Below, in pieces: positions 1 through 8,446 of a stretch of DNA of 23,482 bases. The position numbers and the translations under genes are program-made. Source of the DNA: Tieghemiomyces parasiticus (Eukaryota > Kickxellomycota > Dimargaritomycetes > Dimargaritales > Dimargaritaceae); the NCBI GenBank assembly GCA_027575765.1, contig JANBPT010000776.1, positions 1 to 23,482 of the forward strand, given 5' to 3'. The notes beneath the pieces were generated by a model, which had not been told where the DNA came from, did no database searches, and saw only the letters and a list, made by a program, of their open reading frames with translations. Every line of letters begins with the position of its first letter. The stretch's first letter is position 1.

Positions 1-910
1 ATGGACGGCAAGGCCACCTCGCACCGCTGACACCGTTACTCCCTCACAAGGGCTGGGTAAATCGCCCTGCTATTTTTCTATCGCCCAGTTCCCTTGCCAT
101 ATGATTAATGGTCTCTAGCAGACTGGCACTCACCGCATGGTAGAGTCGCTTTGATGTTATTGATTTGAAGGGGGGTGGGTTCTTGAGAGTCCCACTTGGA
201 ATGTGATATATACAAACCACCAGAGGTTACCCCCAACCGCATGCTACCTCTGTAAGGCTTCACTTGGACACTGTGCACCTAGCCTAACAATTCTGTTCAT
301 GGGGGTTGTTGCCCGAACGGAGTTTATGAATACGATTAACACAGCGATGTGAGTATGTCAGAGGAATACGACAATAGAGTAATCGGTGGCTGTGAAGACG
401 GGTACGGAAGAGGAGAGAGAAGGGAAAATGATGTGATTAAGGTCAAGCTTCGCTCTCACCTTATTTAACCCCCTAAGGAGAGCGGCCTCTAGCGACGATG
501 CCAAGTAACGACCAACAAAGGAAGCCTTGGAGATTATGACGGGCAATGTCTTTATCGACTGGTTTCCTCTGGTGACCCCCTTTGGGATGGGTCCTGTCCT
601 GGTAGGTGGAACGTGCCGGAATGGGCGGTACATGGTTCAGAGAAATAGGTGGGGGTCTCACCCTCTGACACAGGTGGCTAGTTGCTCGTTCTACAACCAT
701 GCGCTCTACTTATAGTGGGTTTACTGCCCTTAAGAGATACCTTACAAAAGTGGAAGGGGGGAGTGGGAGTTGGGTTGGGATACCGGAGCATCAAGCCGAA
801 AAGCATTCGAGCTGGTAGATCCAATCTTTTTTATAAGTACTATATGAAGTCCGCGCCAGGGCAAATCTAAATGATGTTAATCTATAGCAACCCCCATCAC
901 GCTGTACAAC
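1..910. other. Gene-poor left flank, nothing recognised
   Basis: I see no gene here that I can support. All open frames on both strands are under 100 codons, show no family motif, and are not joined by credible splice signals. Base composition is visibly less GC-rich than in the genes further right. A 3' end of a gene lying to the left of the window could fall in the first ~100 bases, because short open frames run in from the edge, but none shows a recognisable protein. The stretch directly precedes the remains of a mariner-type element, so part of it could be old repeat sequence. Confidence 0.5.
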
Positions 911-927
911 TCGGCAAGCTTGCTTTT
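911..927 (+). repeat. Possible left terminal inverted repeat of the mariner remnant
   Basis: The 17 bases TCGGCAAGCTTGCTTTT match the reverse complement of 1981-1995 (TCGCAGCTTGCTTTT) if two single-base gaps are allowed. The core AGCTTGCTTTT at 917-927 is an exact 11-base inverted match to 1981-1991. The two copies bracket the transposase remnant. They lack the CAGT/CAGG-type start of many Tc1/mariner ends, and I could not find an intact TA duplication at the boundaries, so this is tentative. Confidence 0.3.
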
Positions 928-960
928 CCAGCTATTATAGCAGGGTATCAAGTCACTTGG

Positions 961-1967
961 TTAGAGCCTAGCAAGATCTAGTTGCCAAGCGTCCACGGCC
1001 GCCTCCCGGGTAGTTTTCTTACCATGTAGCCAACGTTTGACACCCGTGAACAACCAGAAAGCACAGAGGTCTAGACGAAAACTGTAGGCAGGGGCTGTAA
1101 GAAGTATGACTCTGGTGCCAGAAATGTAGGCACAGGTAACTGCAGTACAATTTGGTGGCGCATCATTGTGGTAGAGCGGCAGGGAGGGAGTTGCAGACCA
1201 ACCATTTGCATGCATTTGCCCAGGTCCGGGGCATAAGCTTCAGCCTGTACTGTACATAAAGTTCAGCGGAGACCTTGACACCAGGGGTCTTGACACTCAG
1301 GTGTAATAGGCCACGCTTGGTGAAAAAAATGGTCTGCAACACCTTGGGTGTGGTATGGCCTTGGTGGGTCTCAGTTGGGACAGGGCCACCTTTAGGGCAC
1401 CACCTTTGGCGACTAGAGCCAGCAGGGGGACCATAAAGGTGCACCCAAGTCTTATCGCCTGTGACGATGGAGTCCAGCAGGTAGTCGCTGGCTCCCGTCA
1501 AATTTCTCCAGGAGCTCGGTGGCAAAACGTACCCGTTGGTGGTGCTGGTCATCGGTAAGGATGTGGGGGATCCAGCAATTGAAATAGCTACATAGTCCCA
1601 GGTCCCTGCACAGGACATTGCGCATGGTACCAGGAGAAGTGTGGCAGGTTCGGGCCAGCTGCTCAGAAGTTAGTTGAGGGACTTCCCCCAGCCGCCTCAG
1701 GATTACGTCCCCATAATATCCACCAATGTCATCTGATGGATGGCCAGAACAAGGGGCATCTGCAAAGGAATGGTGATTTGTGCGAAAGTAAGACAGCCAC
1801 CTGTAGATGGTGGAGTGGCTCGGGGCAGCCGGGCTTAGCCGGGAAGTCAAAACATTAAAAATATCATCTGCCTTGCGGCCCTCCAGATAGTGATTATAAA
1901 TAAGGACCCATACATCACGCCTGGTTAACTTGGGTGGGGTGGGGGAGGGGGTTTGAAAAGTAGACAT
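961..1967 (-). pseudogene. Degenerate mariner (Tc1/mariner) transposase
   Basis: Three overlapping minus-strand open frames, each in a different phase, give one mariner transposase in order. 1967 to about 1490 holds the N-terminal helix-turn-helix part, with the STIYRW-type and SGHPSDD motifs and the WIPHILTDDQ linker. About 1495 to 1175 holds the first catalytic motif, IVTGDKTWVHLYGP, with its Asp, followed by the KVLQTIFFTKRG strand. About 1215 to 961 holds the HNDAPPN and SFRLDLCAFWLF segments. Two frameshifts (near 1495 and between 1175 and 1215) break it. In addition, the second catalytic motif, normally HDNAxPH, reads HNDAPPN, and the third, normally CDFWLF, reads CAFWLF, so two of the three catalytic Asp are displaced or lost. 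The element cannot encode an active enzyme. Family assignment is firm at the mariner level; the subfamily is not determined. Confidence 0.85.
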
Positions 1968-1980
1968 GATGGATGGTTAA

Positions 1981-1995
1981 AAAAGCAAGCTGCGA
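1981..1995 (-). repeat. Possible right terminal inverted repeat of the mariner remnant
   Basis: This is the partner of 911-927. Bases 1981-1991 (AAAAGCAAGCT) are an exact inverted copy of 917-927. It lies only 14 bases upstream of the first in-frame ATG of the transposase remnant, closer than in typical mariners, which normally have a 5' untranslated stretch of some 100 bases. Either the true start was further in, or the repeat is fortuitous. Confidence 0.3.
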
Positions 1996-3791
1996 AGTCA
2001 ATAATGATTTAATCCTGGAGTGGTTTATACCAATTGATTTACCATCATCGACCTCTTAGGTTTCATCTGTAACACTGCAATCTGAGACCTCCAGCTTATA
2101 ATTGTCAAACGATTTTGTGGCACCTATATTATATGGAATGGACATACGAAATATTGCGGGACTAAGCAGTGCAGATTAAAAGTCGACAGTACTTGTAAGC
2201 ATAAAGCTAGAATCATAGTACTGTAAATAACCGCGACAGGTGTGCCGTGGAGATGCCAAACTCTTATAGTGTATGGATCACCCCATCCACTGTAAAAACT
2301 CACTTTAAAAACAGTCGGCGGAAAGTTGAAAGGAAGAATGGCAGACGGCGGCGCCGTGGGATCCAGGGGTGGTACGTCGGACAAACAACTCCGACCCGGC
2401 CAATGGCTAATCCCCCGTCAGCCTCAACCGACTGATGGACCTGGCGGGCTGTGGGGCCTCTTCCGACCTCCATTAACTTTCCTGTCCGCTCTGCTGGGAC
2501 CAGCCGATCTATCGGCGTCAGCTTTGTTGCAGATGATTACCACCACTACTACAGAGGTTAGGGACGTAGGGCGGGGTGGGTAACAGGACGTGGTGTTGAA
2601 GAGTAAGTAGTTTAGTAATGAAGCTCTTCACCAGCAGAGTGGTCGGTTTGGAATTACACCGCTATGCTCCAATGGCCCAGCCAGAAGAATTGTTGTATTC
2701 GAGACTCGCCCTGCCCCCAACTAGCTGACGGCTGACCGGCGCCCGAATGTCCCAGGCGACAGGCTCACTACTACTCTTCAAAGGGTATATGACTAATCCA
2801 TATCTTTGGTGCAAACCGCCCTTTATTTGACACACTGTATTGTGGTGTTTGTGGGGAGGGCCCCACCACTTCCCTGCCCGCGATGCCTACTCCCTTACCG
2901 ACGGCCAAGTAATGAACCAAGGATCTGCGGCCACCTGCGCGAGTATAGGGAGGGCTCTCGCCCTCGACCATCTTAATTCTCTATCTTCCCTTCATATACG
3001 GGTTCATTACCGCGCTCATTCTCTTCTGGGCTGAGACATATCTTCTTGTTGCCTCATATTCTCTCCATCTTCTATTTCCCACCGACTCATTCAGATAAAC
3101 GCTCATATTCAACACAAAAGCAACCGTAGTGGGCCTGGGCCGATAATGTGCACTCTGTAGATCATCATGCCTGGCGCTGGGAGCTAGCCTGGGTCTCGGT
3201 AAAGTAGACCCGAGTCACTGATGACTGCCATTTCCTGATACAGGTCGGCCACGAAATATACACCTTAATGGTAGCGATTGCAGCAAAGACGAGGAGCGAA
3301 CGAAGCATGCAGTTCCCCAGGGCTCTGTTCAGGATGACCCTGGTTGTAAAAAACAAAAAAATCTAGTATGCTGGGTTAGATTTGCCAGCAGGCCAAACCT
3401 CAGTCCTGCCCATCAGTGCTGTTGCGATAGGCATGTCCGATGACGGGTTCAAGGGAGCTATGGCCCGCTGGTTAACCCAGGGTCGGATGTATACCATGAT
3501 GCAATCTGCATTCGAGCCTAGCTGCTTTAGATGAGTAGTCGCATTTTTTGTCTATAGGTTTGGCTCCGGGGACCCATATTCAAGGACCACGTCCATGTTA
3601 CTGACAAATTATTCACACTTAGTGAACCATATCTCCCATCCAATAATCGACCGTTTATTACACCGTCAGGTGGCCTACCCTAAAGTTGACCACATGAGCA
3701 ACGTATTTTGTAAGGGCAAAATCACAAAGTGTAGATAGTGCGTGACCAGATCGGAAGGGAGCCGTGGCAGAATGAAAGGGGCGAAGTGGAA
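1996..3791. other. Gene-poor intergenic region downstream of RPL4
   Basis: No gene, tRNA or repeat family is recognisable. Open frames are all under 90 codons, overlap one another and carry no motif. On the minus strand there is an AATAAA hexamer at 3654-3659, about 130 bases beyond the RPL4 stop codon, which could serve as its polyadenylation signal. The region is less GC-rich than the genes to its right and may be eroded repeat or intergenic DNA. Confidence 0.5.
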
Positions 3792-5161
3792 TTAGTCGGC
3801 CTTGAGCATCTCGACGAACTTGGCGCTGGCCTTGGGCTTCTTGGTCTTCTCGGTCTTCTTGTTCTTTCCCTCAGCAGCGGCGCTGCGGACGGCGGCGGCG
3901 TAGGGGTTGAGGCGGTCCATGACGGCCTTGTTCTTGAGGGGGTTCTTCTTGTGGGTGTAGGGACGGCGGGTGACCTTGGGGCCAGCGGGGCGAAGCACGG
4001 ACTGCACCTCAGTGGAGTTGATGATGCGGGTGATGTCCGAGTTGGTGATGAGCGAGCGGGGCAGGGTGTAGCCGTGCTTGAGGGTGGAGGCCTCAGTAGC
4101 AGTGCCGAACAGCTGGTCGAGCAGGGCAAAGGCGCTCTGCGACCAGATGAGGAAGCGGCCCATATGACCACCGGGAGCAAGGGACAGCAGGTTCAGGTTG
4201 CGCACGTCAATCACCTCCACACCGGGGATGTTGCGGAAGGCCTTGACCACACCGTTGTCGTTGTTGTAGACCACAAGGGGACCGCGACGCTGGCGGTAGC
4301 GGCGGTTGCGGAGCTTGCCCTTACCGGCACGGACCTTGCGCGAGTTAACAACCTTGACAACGTCAGCGAAGGCGTGGAGGGACTTGAGCAGGGCGACGGC
4401 CTCCTTAGTACGGGTCATGCTCTCGATGGCGTCCTCGACAACAAGGGGAACCTCGGAGATCTGAGCGATGCGGTGACCACGGGCCAGGACCAGGCTGGGG
4501 ATGGCCGAGGCGGCCAGGGCGGAGGCGGTGGCATAACGCTTCTGGTTAATGCTCACCTTCACGTGCCACTTGCGCCAGATCTTGGTGGGGGCGAACATGC
4601 GACCGCCGCGGCACATGTTACCGAAAGCAGCCTGGCCGGCGCGGTGGGTACCACCACCGGACACGCGAGGGATACGCGCCACGGCGCGACCGGTACCCCA
4701 GGACACGGCCGAAGTCTGCTCACCGGCCTTCTCCGACACGGCGTAGGCCTGACGCTTGTTCTTGGCGAGGCAGGTGTGGACAAAGTTCACCACATCCGGG
4801 CGGATGGGGGCGTTGAACACAGCCGGGAGGTCGACGGTACCGACGGCCTTGCCCTCGGCGGCGGAGAAAACGTTGACGACGGGTCTGTTGGTGCCGGACT
4901 GGGGTGATTACATTAAAGGGTCGAGGATTGATGAGCGTGAGTCTCCGGCACGGTGCTTGTGGCCAAAAGGTAATACCGGCAGTCGTGCATTCACTGGCTG
5001 GCCGATTTCATTTTTTTTGGGTAGACGTGATCGGGGATTTCGGAGACCGTCGGCCGATTCTGTAGTGGGGGAGTCGGACACAACATTCATCCCTCAAATT
5101 GCGTGATCGATGGATGGATAGATCCGTCCGTCTAATCTAGTCTGGGTCAAAGACTTACCAT
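3792..5161 (-). CDS. RPL4: 60S ribosomal protein L4 (uL4), 2 exons
   Basis: This is a structural protein of the large cytosolic ribosomal subunit; its long internal loop lines the peptide exit tunnel. The model joins exon 1 (5159-5161, only the ATG) to exon 2 (3792-4898) across a 260-nt intron (4899-5158) with donor GTAAGT and acceptor CCCCAG, phase 0. The product is 369 aa, close to yeast Rpl4 (362). The N-terminus reads [18 protein letters not shown]. Family landmarks follow in order: [14 protein letters not shown], the tunnel-loop region with [19 protein letters not shown], then [45 protein letters not shown] and a Lys-rich C-terminal tail. The frame stays open upstream of exon 2 only to a stop at 4908-4910 and has no ATG there, which forces a spliced start. 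Codon use is strongly biased, as expected for a highly expressed gene. It is divergently oriented from the next gene, with about 830 bp between. Confidence 0.97.
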
Positions 5162-5191
5162 TGTGGAGGTAGGATTAGATGGATGGATAGA
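5109..5191. repeat. 14-bp direct repeat flanking the RPL4 start codon
   Basis: GATGGATGGATAGA occurs at 5109-5122 (inside RPL4 intron 1) and again at 5178-5191 (RPL4 5' untranslated region), 69 bases apart. The unit is itself a short GGAT tandem, so slippage or local duplication could explain it. The second copy partly overlaps one arm of the predicted hairpin 5123-5188. Confidence 0.7.
5122..5188 (-). promoter_or_regulatory. Predicted hairpin enclosing the RPL4 ATG and splice donor
   Basis: The arms are 5122-5137 and 5173-5188. In the RPL4 transcript they pair over 16 positions with two A-C mismatches, giving a 35-nt loop (5138-5172) that contains the start codon (5159-5161) and the GTAAGT donor (5153-5158) of intron 1. 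The pairing is read directly from the sequence. Any role, such as control of splicing or translation of this ribosomal protein gene, is inference. The GGAT-rich repeats around it may produce the complementarity by chance. Confidence 0.4.
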
Positions 5192-5991
5192 ACCGCGACG
5201 GGGGGAGTGCGAGCGACGGGAATGTGGAGAGGAAGAGAGCGAATACGACCGGGTGCCGGGTTCAGATAGCGCTATATGCTTTCTATTACGCAGACATCGC
5301 CGCTGGTACCCTGGCTAGGTTGACCACAACGATCATCTGGGGACCTGCCCGCTTTTTTTCGGGAGATGAGGAGGTCCTCACTTCATAGTTAATTGGGTCA
5401 GGGCGGCCACAGCAGCCTTTATTCATGGTGAAAACTACCTAGTGGGGTTTAGTCGGTATAGATCACGTGGTTGGATAGCAATAGCTTGGTGGAGGGAACG
5501 AATGGCGGCTTCACAGGCCTCGTTTAGGACGAGGTAACGCCTGCGTTACAACTCTGCCATATTAGCACTTGACCGACGTTGCCCCCCAATTAGGGGTATA
5601 CGTTCTAACTGGGGTTGCAATCTAACCTGGATATGGCTAGAAGTTAAACCGGATGGCTCTCGTCAACAGCCTTTTAAAAGTCACAACGGGGCTGCAGGGC
5701 GCCAGATAGAGAGCTACCTGGGGGTTTCTGAAACGGTGACGCCACCACGGAGCGGCAGACCCGATATCCACGACCTGACCCGGTCTAGCGTACATGTCTT
5801 TCATGGATATGGCCAGGGCCATCCACTCAATCCGCCCGCGTACGATTGTAGACAACCGCGGTGTTACCCATTTCACTTCATTCTAGCCATTGTCTTCTGT
5901 ATATATATATATATATATTTATAGTCATTTTTGCCCGATACCACCGTTGAGAACGCTACATACAGTCCACTCTTTAATTCAACCGCTCCGC
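5162..5991. promoter_or_regulatory. Divergent promoter region of RPL4 and the PPR-like gene
   Basis: This 830-bp gap separates two start codons that point away from each other, so it must hold both promoters and both 5' leaders. I recognise no coding sequence or RNA gene in it. Short open frames here carry no motifs. No binding site can be assigned with confidence. A TA microsatellite lies at 5900-5918, 74 bases before the plus-strand ATG. Confidence 0.5.
5900..5918. repeat. TA dinucleotide microsatellite
   Basis: This is an uninterrupted 19-base TATATA run ending in TTTATAG, located in the leader or promoter of the PPR-like gene. It translates as alternating Tyr-Ile in the long open frame, which is one reason to place the real start downstream at 5992. 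Confidence 0.9.
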
Positions 5992-8205
5992 ATGCTGGCC
6001 GTCATCCTAACGGGGGGCTGGCCCCTCCTCCGCCTCCAGCGACAGCCTTGGTCGAGGATACCACAGCTCCGCTCAAGACGACGTTACTTGATGGCGCCGG
6101 CGCGTTCACCACCACGTCTGGGACCTATTGCCTTTGCAGCCGCCCACGGTGTACGGCATCTGTCCGACCTGCGCACCGCCCACCGTGTCTTCCGCAGTGG
6201 CCGTAGCGTACAAGACCTGACAGCAGCCGTACGTCACCTCCTCAGGCACAACGGTAACCTTCCGACCTCGTCCGTCCGCCTTGCCCTCCGCGCCTGCGTC
6301 CGCCACGCTGCCGCGCCTGATACCACCACCACCACCCTTCATAATACCAACGACCGGATCGTTCAGTTGGCTGAGGACGTGTTTGTACGCTCTCAGGTGG
6401 CCACCTCACCAACGCTATCGGTTTGGCAGGCCCTGCTACGGGTCTACATCGCCACGGGATACTACGACCGCGCGGTACACACCCTACACGACCTTCACCG
6501 TACCCACTCCCAGGTGGACCTAACCACCGCCACCGAACTGGTGCGTGCTGCCTGCGCCCAGCGCCGCCACGAAGTCCTACCCGATGTCATCCGCGAGATC
6601 CAACGGGCCCTAGAAGGCCAGGTTCGATCAGGTTACTTGGCCAAATGGTCTGTCACGGCGCTCGGGGCCTACGTCGGCGGGCAACATCTGGCCACATTCC
6701 TGCGGTGGTACCAACCGGACCTCTTTGACCCTCTGCTACTCTCACTAGGATTTCTGTATTTCAGTGCCGTCCGGGTTATCCTCTACTCGTCGGTTGTCCG
6801 TGACCGCCTGCGTACGCAGGAAGAGGACGGGCTGCATCGAGCCTTTGAGGCCAATATCCCGGCCCTGTTCGCCACGAAACCCTACGTTCTACGGTTGGCG
6901 CACTGGTTATTCCCACGCGGCGAAGGCCACCTCGTTGTCCCGCAGCTCTACCGTGCGGCCCTGGCAGAGACTACAGACAGCGGACACATTGACCAGCTGC
7001 CAGAGCTTCTGAGGAAGCTGGCCACACTCAACGTCAAACTGACGCGCGGGGAGGTAGAACACGTGCTCCTCCGGACTGGCGCTGTAGCCACGTCCGCCCA
7101 ACTCAATGCTGTGCTGGAAGCGATTCGGGATGCGCCGCTCGACCAGGAGCACGACGTGACGGTATGGGACCGCGTATTTACAGTCCTCGCCCGAGGGGGC
7201 CGTTCAGCCCTGATGCCGCCGCTGCGAGCCTGGCTTGCCGCGTGTGATATTGACGTGACTGTCGCCCAAGTTCAAGGGCTCATGCGGCACTACCGGCGCC
7301 TGGGATTAGATGGTACCACCGCGGCCGAGACGCTATGGGGGGCCGTTCGGGACGACCCAGCCCTTGCCACGCCAGAGACGCTGGCCGACTACCTTACTTT
7401 GCGCGTAACGGCGGGAGATTTGGCAGGGACCCAAAAGCTGGCCTTCGCTCACCTTGAACAGTTCAGGACGGCTGCACGCGACCAGGTATATGTCACAGTG
7501 ATCCTGGCGCACTGGAAAACCCTCCGGGCCCCCGGAATGACGTCCACTGCACAGACTGCCACGTATGCCTCAGTCCAGGGCTGGTTCACGGATGCGCTGC
7601 GACTCTGCTCTGACGATGTGTGGGTCCAGTGTGCCCTGCGTGCCATGATGGCTGACTTGTGCAACGCCATACGGGACCACGCCGCGGCCCTGTCAGTGTT
7701 TAAACAGTTCGCCTCGACTCTAACAAAGCTAACCAGACCGCCTGCCATGCCTGCCGCGCTCGCCGTCAGGCTTGAACTGGAGGTATCTAGCTCCGCATCG
7801 GTCGACCCTGGCGCTACGATTTTATCAGCGGACCTGCGCCAGTACAGCGTCCAGCGGCACCCTCTTGCGCTTCTCTTCGGCGCAGCTGTCGAGGCCATGG
7901 ATCACCTCCATGCTGCACCCCACGCGCTGCTTCCGCTGTTCCAACAGTATCAGACCCTAGTCCAGCCCCGGGGTTCCCCTAAATCCCGTGGTCCCCAGAA
8001 CTCCGACCAGGCGGATACACCAACCGACCACCTGCAGACCATGGTCGACCACTGCCTACTGCGCTCCATGGTTGCCGCAATCCGCCGCAGCTCGGCCCGT
8101 GACAATGTATCCCTGGGGGACCAACCGGCCCGCTGGTCGGCCCACCTCGCTAACAGACTGACCATGCAGCGCCACCGCGACCTCCTACACGATCTCCGCC
8201 GCTGA
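5992..8205 (+). CDS. Putative mitochondrial helical-repeat (PPR-like) protein
   Basis: This single-exon gene encodes 737 aa. The frame is open back to about 5890 but has no ATG before 5992, and the upstream part runs through a TA microsatellite, so 5992 is the best start. Residues 1-58 contain no Asp or Glu and ten Arg, with RSRRR near residues 27-31: a typical mitochondrial targeting region. The rest is almost all predicted helix, with repeating 30-40 residue units such as VWQALLRVYIATGYYDRAVH and VWDRVFTVLARGGRSALMPP. These resemble the A/B helix pattern of pentatricopeptide repeats, where a Y or R follows a small residue in helix B. A hydrophobic stretch lies around residues 244-269. PPR proteins bind organellar RNA; here that role is inferred from the pattern only. 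I do not recognise an orthologue. It converges on BET2 with 241 bp between stop codons. Confidence 0.8.
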   Translation: MLAVILTGGWPLLRLQRQPWSRIPQLRSRRRYLMAPARSPPRLGPIAFAAAHGVRHLSDLRTAHRVFRSGRSVQDLTAAVRHLLRHNGNLPTSSVRLALRACVRHAAAPDTTTTTLHNTNDRIVQLAEDVFVRSQVATSPTLSVWQALLRVYIATGYYDRAVHTLHDLHRTHSQVDLTTATELVRAACAQRRHEVLPDVIREIQRALEGQVRSGYLAKWSVTALGAYVGGQHLATFLRWYQPDLFDPLLLSLGFLYFSAVRVILYSSVVRDRLRTQEEDGLHRAFEANIPALFATKPYVLRLAHWLFPRGEGHLVVPQLYRAALAETTDSGHIDQLPELLRKLATLNVKLTRGEVEHVLLRTGAVATSAQLNAVLEAIRDAPLDQEHDVTVWDRVFTVLARGGRSALMPPLRAWLAACDIDVTVAQVQGLMRHYRRLGLDGTTAAETLWGAVRDDPALATPETLADYLTLRVTAGDLAGTQKLAFAHLEQFRTAARDQVYVTVILAHWKTLRAPGMTSTAQTATYASVQGWFTDALRLCSDDVWVQCALRAMMADLCNAIRDHAAALSVFKQFASTLTKLTRPPAMPAALAVRLELEVSSSASVDPGATILSADLRQYSVQRHPLALLFGAAVEAMDHLHAAPHALLPLFQQYQTLVQPRGSPKSRGPQNSDQADTPTDHLQTMVDHCLLRSMVAAIRRSSARDNVSLGDQPARWSAHLANRLTMQRHRDLLHDLRR

Positions 8206-8446
8206 GATAAGCACCTGTTCCACTTTGTACCATATAAATATACACTTTAACCCTTGCACTGCGTAACCTCGACACGAAGTGCTCTGCAGAGTTGCACTCC
8301 CATAGCAAAATTCCCTACCAATACTAAAGCACCATTCCTCCCTTAAAATAGTCCACGGGTAGGTGGTAGTGGGTTTAACAGTGAAGGTGATGAGAAGAGC
8401 GGGTGAGGGACCATTGATAGGGTAGGATCCGGATGCGTTGCTCGCT

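Noticed and set aside
125..225. tRNA-like signals: an A-box-like TGGTAGAGTCG near 141 and a GTGGG...CCCAC hairpin near 175-195
   Set aside because: The downstream hairpin has an 11-base loop and no GGTTCRANTCC B box, and no 3' strand complementary to the would-be acceptor stem is present.
3722..4180. A Pro/Ser/Thr/Arg-rich 152-codon minus-strand frame overlapping the RPL4 C-terminus
   Set aside because: It is a frame-shifted reading of the same RPL4 exon; it has low complexity and no independent support.
3738..4907. A 389-codon open frame on the plus strand opposite RPL4
   Set aside because: It is an antisense shadow produced by the strong codon bias of RPL4. Its translation is Gly/Val/Leu-rich low complexity with no motif, while the minus strand encodes a complete, conserved uL4.
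5890..5991. Extended N-terminus of the PPR-like protein starting at TTG
   Set aside because: There is no ATG in this part, it translates a TA microsatellite into Tyr-Ile repeats, and the arginine-rich presequence starts properly at the ATG at 5992.
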